From Hyphomicrobium sp. (GTDB lineage Bacteria; Pseudomonadota; Alphaproteobacteria; Rhizobiales; Hyphomicrobiaceae): 21,388 nt of DNA. The notes beneath the pieces were generated by a model. The model made no database searches, was not told the DNA's origin, and saw nothing but the letters and a program-made list of their open reading frames with translations. Positions 14,972 to 21,388 of this stretch are shown here, in pieces; position 1 is the first letter of the stretch, and each line of letters begins with the position of its first letter. The stretch is from assembly GCA_030609245.1 (NCBI GenBank), contig JAUWCP010000013.1, forward strand, positions 1 through 21,388. The letters run 5' to 3'. A program made the position numbers and the translations under genes.

Positions 14972-15009
14972 CAAGGATTGATAGATTCCAACGTAGAAGG
15001 AGTTGCCCA

Positions 15010-15624
15010 ATGGAGATCATACTGCTTCAGCGCATCGGCCGGCTTGGCCAGATGGGTGATGTCGTCACCGTCAAGGACGGGTACGCACGCAACTTTCTGC
15101 TCCCGCAGAAGAAGGCGCTGCGCGCGACCGACAAAAATCGCGCGCGATTCGAAACGCACCGCGCGCAACTTGAAGCCAATAATCTCGAACTCAAAAAGGA
15201 AGCCGAGGCCGTTGCCAAAAAGCTCGAAGGTCAGATCTTCACTGCCATCCGCAGCGCCGGCGACACTGGACAGCTATATGGCTCCGTCTCGACCCGCGAT
15301 ATCTCCGATCTGGTGACGGAAGGCGGGTTTACCATCGAGCGCCGTCAGGTGGTCATGGAGCGGCCGATCAAGACTCTGGGCTTGCATGACATAAGCGTCG
15401 CACTCCACCCAGAGGTGCTCGTCAAGGTGATGCTCAACGTGGCCCGCTCCGAAGATGAAGCCAAACGTCAGGCAGCCGGCGAGGACGTCACTATTGTCAA
15501 GGACGAGGTGATCGAGCTGGAGACCTTCGACCCTGAGGTCTTCGAGAAAGACGCCGCTCCTGCCGAATCGGGTGAGGATGCTCCTGCAACCGACGGCGGC
15601 GAGCCGGAAAAGGCGACAAAATAG
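15010..15624 (+). CDS. rplI: 50S ribosomal protein L9 with acidic C-terminal tail
   Basis: L9 binds 23S rRNA domain V and projects from the 50S near the L1 stalk, affecting frame maintenance. The product begins MEIILLQRIGRLGQMGDVVTVKDGYARNFLLP, matching the L9 N-domain; the long central helix (about 40-75) and C-domain (RPIKTLGLHDISVALHPEV) follow. At 204 residues it exceeds E. coli L9 (149) because of an acidic Glu/Asp/Ala/Pro tail after about residue 155. The ATG at 15010 has AAGGAG 7 bases upstream, the clearest Shine-Dalgarno in this block. The frame is open well upstream, but that part is a shadow of the DUF2232 gene. Confidence 0.97.
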   Translation: MEIILLQRIGRLGQMGDVVTVKDGYARNFLLPQKKALRATDKNRARFETHRAQLEANNLELKKEAEAVAKKLEGQIFTAIRSAGDTGQLYGSVSTRDISDLVTEGGFTIERRQVVMERPIKTLGLHDISVALHPEVLVKVMLNVARSEDEAKRQAAGEDVTIVKDEVIELETFDPEVFEKDAAPAESGEDAPATDGGEPEKATK

Positions 15625-15738
15625 GGCCTGTTGCACGATTCGCTGCAGCAAGCGTTTTCCGGACCGCATGTGCATAGCGGGGATGAGGACGTTTGACGTC
15701 TCGACGGGAGGCGCTTGGAATCGGATACCGTCCGCCTT

Positions 15739-17256
15739 ATGGCACAAAATGCGACCCTCATCTCCGACCGGCTCAAGGCAGCGCCTGCTGCCGACGAGTC
15801 CCTCCCCTTTCGTCAGGCCCCGCACAACTTGGAGGCGGAGCAGGCGCTGCTTGGCGCTATCCTCGTCAACAACGAGGCGATGGACCGTGTGTCCTCGTTC
15901 CTCGAGCCGCAACACTTTTTCGATCCGTTGCACCAGCAGATCTTCGACACGACGTCGAAGCTCATTCATGCCGGCAAGCAAGCAACGCCCATTACGCTAA
16001 GGACGTTCTTCGAGAACGCCGAGCCGATCTCACCCACGCTGACGGTCCCTCAATATTTGGGCACGCTGGCAGCAACCGCGACCACCATCATCAACGCGGA
16101 AGAGTACGGCCGCACGGTCTACGATCTCGCCACGCGCCGCGCGCTGATCATCATCGGCGAGGACATGGTCAACTGTGCCTTTGACAGCGCTGTCGACCAT
16201 CCACCCAAGACGCAGATCGAGGACGCCGAAACGCGGCTCTACGATCTTGCCGAGCAGAACAAATATGGCCAGGGTTTTCTCGGCTTTAATGCGGCCCTCA
16301 CAAACGCCATTGATATGGCGAATGCAGCTTACCAACGCTCTGGCCACTTGTCCGGGCTCGCAACGGGTCTTACGGACCTCGACGCCAAGCTCGGCGGAAT
16401 GCAACCTTCCGACCTGATTATCCTCGCCGGCCGGCCGAGTATGGGCAAGACCGCGCTCGCCACCAACATCGCTTACAACATCGCCCGAAATTATCGCCCC
16501 GAACAGCAGTCCGATGGCACCGAGAAAGTAGTCGACGGGGCCATCGTTGGCTTCTTCTCTTTGGAGATGTCGGCCGAGCAACTGGCCACCCGAATCCTAT
16601 CCGAGCAAACGGAAATTTCGAGCGAGAAGATCCGCCGTGGCATGATCGATGAGCCTGATTTCCGTAAGCTCGTGGACGTGAGCCGCGAGATGAGCGAGAT
16701 CCCGCTCTACATTGACCAGACGGGCGGCATCTCGGTCGCACAGCTCGCCTCGCGCGCGCGCAAACTAAAGCGCCAGAAGGGGTTGGGCCTGCTTGTTGTC
16801 GACTACCTGCAGCTTCTGACCGGACACAAGCGCCAGAGCGAAGGCCGCGTGCAAGAGGTCTCCGAGATCACGACCGGTCTCAAGGCGCTCGCGAAGGAAC
16901 TCAACGTTCCCATCCTTGCCCTCTCCCAGCTCTCCCGCCAGGTCGAGCAGCGCGACGACAAACGGCCACAGCTCTCCGACTTGCGCGAGTCGGGCTCGAT
17001 CGAGCAAGACGCCGACGTGGTCATGTTCGTCTACCGCGAGGAGTATTACCTCGAGCGCCAGAAGCCGTCCGAGGGCAAAGTCGAGGAAATGCTGAAGTGG
17101 CAGCAGGAGATGGGCCTCGTTCATGGTAAGGCCGAGGTCATCGTCGGCAAGCAGCGCCACGGGCCTACGGGCACCGTGGCACTAACCTTCGAGGCCCAGT
17201 TTACGCGCTTTTCCAACATGGCCCGCGACTATCAGGTTCCTAATTACGTGGGCTAA
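15739..17256 (+). CDS. dnaB: Replicative DNA helicase DnaB
   Basis: DnaB is the hexameric 5'-3' helicase of the replication fork. The 505-residue product has the N-terminal primase-interacting domain (PHNLEAEQALLGAILVNN at about 29-46), the linker, and the RecA-like helicase domain with Walker A GRPSMGKTAL at 231-240, FFSLEMSAEQLATRIL, Walker B LLVVDYLQLL, and LSQLSRQVEQRDDKRP followed by LRESGSIEQDADVVMFVYR. A short insertion after Walker A (about 251-268) is also common in alphaproteobacterial DnaB. No intein is present. I chose the ATG at 15739; an in-frame TTG at 15715 lies 3 bases after GGGAGG and would add 8 residues. Confidence 0.97.
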   Translation: MAQNATLISDRLKAAPAADESLPFRQAPHNLEAEQALLGAILVNNEAMDRVSSFLEPQHFFDPLHQQIFDTTSKLIHAGKQATPITLRTFFENAEPISPTLTVPQYLGTLAATATTIINAEEYGRTVYDLATRRALIIIGEDMVNCAFDSAVDHPPKTQIEDAETRLYDLAEQNKYGQGFLGFNAALTNAIDMANAAYQRSGHLSGLATGLTDLDAKLGGMQPSDLIILAGRPSMGKTALATNIAYNIARNYRPEQQSDGTEKVVDGAIVGFFSLEMSAEQLATRILSEQTEISSEKIRRGMIDEPDFRKLVDVSREMSEIPLYIDQTGGISVAQLASRARKLKRQKGLGLLVVDYLQLLTGHKRQSEGRVQEVSEITTGLKALAKELNVPILALSQLSRQVEQRDDKRPQLSDLRESGSIEQDADVVMFVYREEYYLERQKPSEGKVEEMLKWQQEMGLVHGKAEVIVGKQRHGPTGTVALTFEAQFTRFSNMARDYQVPNYVG

Positions 17257-17545
17257 TTGCCTCGTTTGCACCCCGATTCGGGTCTAGAATCTGATCGTTT
17301 CACTTGGACGCACTTGAGGCGTTCCAAGTGAAACGTGAATCAGTCTCTACACTTTTGATTGAGAGCAAGATTCACTTATCTGTTGGAGATCTCCCGGACG
17401 AAGGCTGAGTGATTCCATCAAAAACGATCTTGCTCTAGAAAGAGCGTCGTTAGAGGCTTCTCGAGGGTGAAGCTCCATGCATGACATTCGGGCTCGCCGC
17501 ACACGGCCATTTCCTGGCCAGGCCTCGCTGAAAGTGGAGTTAGGC
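17257..17545. repeat. Palindrome-rich dnaB-alr intergenic region
   Basis: No gene seen in 289 bases. It is dense in inverted repeats: GATTC/GAATC (17275-17279 and 17287-17291); a perfect 13-bp pair CGTTTCACTTGGA/TCCAAGTGAAACG (17296-17308 and 17323-17335), extended by CGC/GCG across a bulged T; GTGAATC/GATTCAC (17335-17341 and 17369-17375); the palindrome GGAGATCTCC (17385-17394); and a nested stem AACGA..GCTCT/AGAGC..TCGTT (17423-17451). The 13-bp hairpin lies 40 bases after dnaB but lacks a T tract. A dispersed palindromic element or alr regulatory leader is possible. TTGATT (17355-17360) with TATCTG (17377-17382) is a weak promoter candidate. Confidence 0.6.
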
Positions 17546-18709
17546 ATGGCCAGTGTGTCCACGCCAAAGCCCTCAAAAGAAGTACCGCGCGACGTCCCCG
17601 CCGGCGCAACAGGAATAATTGTCATCGATCTTGCTCAGGTCCGCGCCAACTGGCGTGCGCTTGCTCACCACGTTGCGCCGGCCGAGTGCGGTGCTGTGGT
17701 CAAGGCCGATGCCTATGGCGTCGGCGCCGCGCGCATCATTCCCGCCCTTGCTGAGGCCGGCTGCCAGAACTTTTTTGTCGCCACGCCTGAGGAGGCTCGA
17801 GACGCACGCGCGCTCGCAACCGATGCGGCGATTTACGTCCTTGATGGATTGCTACCTGGAACAGCACGCGAATTGGTGAGCATCAGCGCCATTCCCGTGC
17901 TTGCGAGTTTAGGTGAGGTGCGCGAGTGGGTCGCTCACACCTCCGATGACGCCGATCCTCCACCTGCGGCCCTGCATATCGATACAGGGCTCAATCGGCT
18001 TGGCATGAGCCAAGACGAGGTCGAAGAGCTTTCACGCGATGCGGCCCTCTTGGCACGTTTAAGACTTGCGCTCGTCATGAGCCACCTTGCCTGCGCTGAC
18101 GAGGCGGGCCATCCCATGAACCGCGAACAGCTCGATACCTTCAACAGTCTGCGCGCCACTCTACCATTTGCGCCGGCGAGCATCGCTGCCTCGGACGGGA
18201 TGATGCTTGGCGCTGAATATCATTGCGATCTGGTACGCCCTGGTTATGCACTCTATGGCGGCCAGGCTGCGCCGGGACGCCTTACGCCGGTTGGCCCCGT
18301 CGTGCGCGTGAGCGCGCGCATTTTGCAGGTGCGCGACGTTACTCGTGGTGGCCGCATTGGCTACTCCGCCAGCTACCGCACACACAAGCCCCAGCGCATT
18401 GCCACTGTCGCGGCCGGCTATGCCGATGGTGTTTTCCGCCACGCGAGTGCAACAAACGAGGAACCCGGCGGCGCGGTCAGTATCGGCGGCAAGCACGCAC
18501 CCATCGTTGGGCGCGTGTCGATGGATTTGATCACCGTCGATGTGACGGATATCGACAATCCTGCCCCCGCACCGGGCGATTGGGTCGACCTCGTCGGACC
18601 TGAACTCGCAATCGAGACCGTTGGCGCCAGCGCCAAGACTATTGGCTATGAAGTTCTGACGCGGCTCGGATCCCGGTTTCATCGCATCTATCTAGACCAA
18701 GGCGACTGA
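17546..18709 (+). CDS. alr: Alanine racemase (PLP-dependent)
   Basis: Alr interconverts L- and D-alanine and supplies D-alanine for peptidoglycan. The 387-residue product has the PLP-binding lysine K53 in AVVKADAYGVG, the TIM-barrel segment ALHIDTGLNRLGM, the RPGYALYGG motif, the second catalytic base Y273 in GRIGYSASYR, and GRVSMDLITVDVTD in the C-terminal beta domain. The ATG at 17546 is preferred: GGAG lies upstream in gtGGAGttaggc, and the product has normal length; the frame is open to an ATG at 17477, which would add 23 basic residues without similarity. It ends six bases before radA, suggesting co-transcription with it. Confidence 0.96.
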   Translation: MASVSTPKPSKEVPRDVPAGATGIIVIDLAQVRANWRALAHHVAPAECGAVVKADAYGVGAARIIPALAEAGCQNFFVATPEEARDARALATDAAIYVLDGLLPGTARELVSISAIPVLASLGEVREWVAHTSDDADPPPAALHIDTGLNRLGMSQDEVEELSRDAALLARLRLALVMSHLACADEAGHPMNREQLDTFNSLRATLPFAPASIAASDGMMLGAEYHCDLVRPGYALYGGQAAPGRLTPVGPVVRVSARILQVRDVTRGGRIGYSASYRTHKPQRIATVAAGYADGVFRHASATNEEPGGAVSIGGKHAPIVGRVSMDLITVDVTDIDNPAPAPGDWVDLVGPELAIETVGASAKTIGYEVLTRLGSRFHRIYLDQGD

Positions 18710-18715
18710 TCGCGC

Positions 18716-20092
18716 ATGGGCAAGGCGAGCAAGACGTCATTCGTCTGCCAGAGCTGCGGCGCTGTCTCGCCGCGCTGGGCGGGGAAATGCTCTGCTTGCG
18801 GCGAGTGGAATACGCTGATCGAGGAGACCGACGTCGCCGCACCGCCGGGCACGGGATTGGCGCGCGCCAGAAAAGGGCGCGTGATCGCGCTTGAGACGCT
18901 GAAAGGCGGCGGCAAGGAGGCGCCCCGCTTCTCTACGGGCCACGCCGAGCTCGACAGGGTGACTGGCGGCGGGCTCGTGCCGGGCTCCGCTTTGCTGATC
19001 GGTGGCGAGCCGGGCGTCGGCAAGTCAACGCTGGTTTTGCAGCTTGCGGCCACGCTCGCCAGTGCTGGACGCCACGCGATTTACTTTTCGGGCGAGGAAG
19101 CATCCGCGCAGGTGCGGTTGCGAGCTGAGCGGCTCGGCCTTTCCGACGCACCCGTTGCGCTCGCGAGTGAAACCAATCTTGCCAGTATCCTCGCAACGCT
19201 GGAGGACGGCAAACGCGCTGATCTCATCGTCATCGACTCCATTCAAACTCTTTGGGCCGAGGCCATCGAAGCCGCGCCCGGCACCGTGAGCCAGGTACGT
19301 GCGGCCGCTCATGCCCTCATCCGGCATGCCAAGACCACGGGAAGTACGCTGCTGATGGTCGGACACGTGACCAAGGATGGTCAGATCGCCGGCCCGAAGG
19401 TGATCGAGCACATGGTCGACACCGTGTTGTATTTCGAAGGAGATCGCGACCACACCTATCGCATTTTGCGGGCCGTTAAGAACCGCTTCGGCGCAACGGA
19501 CGAGATCGGTGTCTTCGAGATGGCCTCCGAGGGGCTGCGCGAGGTCGCAAACCCCTCGGAGCTCTTCCTGGGTGACCGCGATGCCTTAAGCCCCGGCGCC
19601 GCCGTATTTGCCGGCATCGAGGGCACGCGCCCTCTGCTCGTCGAAATCCAAGCGCTTGTTGCGCCATCGGGCCTGGGCACACCGCGCCGCGCCGTCGTCG
19701 GTTGGGACGCCAACAGATTATCCATGCTGCTGGCCGTGCTCGAGGCGCGGGCCGGTGTGTCGTTTGCGGGGCAAGATGTTTATCTCAATGTCGCCGGCGG
19801 TCTTAAGATCACCGAACCCGCTGCCGATCTCGCTGCAGCGGCTGCATTGCTATCCTCGCTGTCGGGTGTTGCGATTCCGCGACACCAAGTACACTTCGGC
19901 GAAGTGTCACTTTCGGGGGCCGTAAGGGCTACTCCGCTCATGGCGCCAAGGCTAAAAGAGGCGCAAAAACTGGGGTTTAGGCGTGCCGTGTTGCCTGCTC
20001 AGGGCGAGCTGGAAACGAAAATGTCGAAGTTGACGCTGCGCCGCGTCACCCATTTGAGAGAGCTTGCGGACGGGTCGCTGTCATGCGACTGA
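18716..20092 (+). CDS. radA: DNA repair/recombination ATPase RadA (Sms)
   Basis: RadA is a RecA-like, DnaB-type ATPase that drives branch migration of recombination intermediates. The 458-residue product has a C4 zinc finger (C11, C14, C25, C28), Walker A GGEPGVGKST at about 97-105, Walker B LIVIDSIQTLW, the RadA-specific KNRFG motif at 255-259 and a C-terminal Lon-protease-like domain (about 290-450) with PSGLGTPRRAVVGWD and DVYLNVAGGLKITEPAADLA. Length and motifs are complete. It starts six bases after alr and its stop is 52 bases before the cvpA start. The radA-cvpA-purF order is common in alphaproteobacteria. Confidence 0.97.
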   Translation: MGKASKTSFVCQSCGAVSPRWAGKCSACGEWNTLIEETDVAAPPGTGLARARKGRVIALETLKGGGKEAPRFSTGHAELDRVTGGGLVPGSALLIGGEPGVGKSTLVLQLAATLASAGRHAIYFSGEEASAQVRLRAERLGLSDAPVALASETNLASILATLEDGKRADLIVIDSIQTLWAEAIEAAPGTVSQVRAAAHALIRHAKTTGSTLLMVGHVTKDGQIAGPKVIEHMVDTVLYFEGDRDHTYRILRAVKNRFGATDEIGVFEMASEGLREVANPSELFLGDRDALSPGAAVFAGIEGTRPLLVEIQALVAPSGLGTPRRAVVGWDANRLSMLLAVLEARAGVSFAGQDVYLNVAGGLKITEPAADLAAAAALLSSLSGVAIPRHQVHFGEVSLSGAVRATPLMAPRLKEAQKLGFRRAVLPAQGELETKMSKLTLRRVTHLRELADGSLSCD

Positions 20093-20144
20093 CAAACGGC
20101 GGCCCCTGCGTGTCGAGAGGCTGCTGACAACGGGGATTTCGTTC

Positions 20145-20756
20145 ATGATTGGGCCGCTGACTTACCTCGACGCTGCGCTTATTGCCGTGGCGTTCATCTC
20201 CGGCCTTCTGGCGATGTATCGGGGATTCGCACGAGAGATGCTCTCCATCGTCTCGTGGCTCGTAGCGGCGGGCGCCGTTCTTTACTTTGTGCTCTACCAC
20301 AAGCCCTTCGCCGAAGAGATGGCGCAGCAGATGGGCACCCAGGTGGCTGTCGCGCAAATCGTCGTGGGCGCTCTTATCTTCGTGATTGTGCTCATCGTGG
20401 TGCACCTGATCACGGCCCGGCTCTCCGATGCCATCCTCGACAGCCGAATCGGCATGATTGACCGAATCTTAGGATTTATCTTCGGCGTTTTCAGGGGCTT
20501 TATCCTGATCGTGATCCCGTTCATGTTTTACGAGGCATTCTTTCCCAATCCGGAACAGCAATACCCCTGGGTGCGCGATTCGGCCTCCCTCCCTTACGTT
20601 AAGGCCACTGGCGACGCCCTGCGCTCCATACTGGAAAGCAACCTCCCCTCCTCGCTTACGGCGCCTCCAGGGGACCAACAAAGCTGGTTGGAAAAGTCCA
20701 GCGGCGACGAATTGGCGCTTGAACGCCGCGTCAGGTATCATATTTCTGTCACGTAG
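20145..20756 (+). CDS. cvpA: CvpA family inner-membrane protein
   Basis: The 203-residue product has four hydrophobic segments (about 5-24, 28-52, 63-90 and 102-124) with the CvpA pattern YLDAALIAVAFISGLLAMYRGF and later GMIDRILGFIFGVFRGFIL, followed by a soluble, proline-containing C-terminus. CvpA proteins are needed for colicin V production in E. coli and are linked to envelope stress; the molecular role is unclear. They are often encoded just upstream of purF, as here. I chose the ATG at 20145 because the family starts there; a longer frame from a TTG at 20064 overlaps radA and lacks similarity. The Shine-Dalgarno (cGGGGA) is about 9 bases away and modest. Confidence 0.93.
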   Translation: MIGPLTYLDAALIAVAFISGLLAMYRGFAREMLSIVSWLVAAGAVLYFVLYHKPFAEEMAQQMGTQVAVAQIVVGALIFVIVLIVVHLITARLSDAILDSRIGMIDRILGFIFGVFRGFILIVIPFMFYEAFFPNPEQQYPWVRDSASLPYVKATGDALRSILESNLPSSLTAPPGDQQSWLEKSSGDELALERRVRYHISVT

Positions 20757-20849
20757 CAGGTACGCGCTGGCTGACGCGGCTGAAGATCGACCAACGTTAA
20801 CCTTTGCGTATCTTCATGGGGCACTGCAGGGCACCAGCGGGAGGTGGCC

Positions 20850-21388
20850 ATGAGCTATAGTCACGAGGCGGACCAAAAACTCCGTGGGCCTGGATATCTC
20901 CGGTACGGCGACGACCGACTCCGCGAGGAATGCGGAGTCTTCGGTGTTCTTGGGCACGCCGATGCCGCCGCAATCACCGCCCTCGGTCTCCACGCGCTGC
21001 AGCACCGCGGCCAGGAGGCCTGCGGCATCGTTTCGTACGATGGCAAGCAGTTCCATTCCGAGCGGCGTATGGGCCTCGTGGGCGATAATTTCTCCCGCGC
21101 CAGCGTGATCCAAAGGCTCCAGGGTCACATCGCCATCGGCCACAATCGCTACTCGACGACGGGCCATGCGGTTTTGCGCAATGTGCAGCCGTTGTTCGCC
21201 GACATCGACACCGGCGGCTTTGCCATCGGCCACAACGGAAACTTCATCAACGCGCTGACGTTGCGCAGCGACCTGGTCTCCTCTGGCGCAATCTGCCAGT
21301 CGACATCCGACACGGAAGTGATCTTGCATCTGCTCTCGCGCTCGCCAAAGCGGCGCATTGTTGAGCGCTTCGTAGACGCGCTGCGTCA
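20850..21388 (+). CDS. purF: Amidophosphoribosyltransferase, N-terminal part (3' truncated by window)
   Basis: PurF catalyses the first committed step of purine synthesis, making phosphoribosylamine from PRPP and glutamine. The frame is open from ATG 20850 to the window end (179 codons) and encodes most of the Ntn-type glutaminase domain. C28 in REECGVFGVLG is the expected nucleophile, exposed after removal of a 27-residue propeptide. LQHRGQEACGIV, GHNRYSTTG, GHNGNF and TSDTEVI, all typical of PurF, follow. GGAGG lies 5 bases before the ATG, a strong Shine-Dalgarno. The PRTase domain lies beyond the window. The 93 bases between cvpA and purF show no clear promoter, so co-transcription is likely. 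Confidence 0.96.
   Translation, partial: MSYSHEADQKLRGPGYLRYGDDRLREECGVFGVLGHADAAAITALGLHALQHRGQEACGIVSYDGKQFHSERRMGLVGDNFSRASVIQRLQGHIAIGHNRYSTTGHAVLRNVQPLFADIDTGGFAIGHNGNFINALTLRSDLVSSGAICQSTSDTEVILHLLSRSPKRRIVERFVDALR

Noticed and set aside
14320..15009. N-terminal extension of the rplI frame back through the DUF2232 gene
   Set aside because: L9 begins at MEIILLQRIG with a strong Shine-Dalgarno; the upstream part is a shifted-frame shadow of the membrane protein gene.
1..21388. tRNA, rRNA, CRISPR, insertion sequence, integrase, toxin-antitoxin or restriction genes
   Set aside because: None was seen on either strand; no regularly spaced direct repeats, transposase motifs or cloverleaf-like sequences were recognised by eye.

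Overview
The window is GC-rich chromosomal DNA from an alphaproteobacterium, most likely of the order Hyphomicrobiales (Rhizobiales). The evidence is gene order and protein character: surA-pdxA-rsmA; gmk-yicC-mltG-fabF-acpP-fabG-fabD on the opposite strand; rpsF-rpsR-(DUF2232 membrane protein)-rplI-dnaB-alr-radA-cvpA-purF; and tailed ribosomal proteins S6 and L9. Genus cannot be fixed by reading alone; a Hyphomicrobium-like lineage is only a guess. I see no tRNA, rRNA, CRISPR array, transposase, integrase or phage gene. This is mostly core genome with one accessory-looking insertion.

Layout. Block 1 (+, 1-3634): the 3' end of surA, then pdxA and rsmA joined by stop/start overlaps (TAATG and ATGA), then after a 226-base gap a secreted FecR-domain protein with a strongly basic tail. 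Block 2 (-, 12725 down to 3685): fabD, fabG, acpP, fabF (type II fatty acid synthesis), mltG (peptidoglycan chain-length control), yicC (RNase-related), gmk (GMP kinase) and finally a CHASE2-class III nucleotide cyclase ending in an intrinsic terminator that overlaps its stop codon. Block 3 (+, 13097-21388): rpsF, rpsR, a DUF2232 membrane protein, rplI, dnaB, alr, radA, cvpA and the 5' part of purF, which runs off the window.

How it fits together. Blocks 2 and 3 diverge from a 371-base region with a good promoter candidate on each strand. Blocks 1 and 2 converge at about 3635-3684, where the FecR-domain protein and the CHASE2 cyclase meet tail to tail. Both are predicted to expose their sensory parts to the periplasm, so this pair is the best candidate for a poorly described signalling module here. 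The remaining genes are housekeeping: vitamin B6 synthesis, rRNA methylation, lipid and cell wall synthesis, translation, replication, recombination and purine synthesis.

The most interesting non-coding stretch is dnaB-alr (17257-17545), which holds a 13-bp perfect inverted repeat and several further nested palindromes that no gene explains. Other structures of note are a hairpin with the acpP stop codon in its loop, a structured rpsF leader and a tandem hairpin pair at the convergent boundary. I found no clear case of a wholly new system; the findings are graded accordingly.
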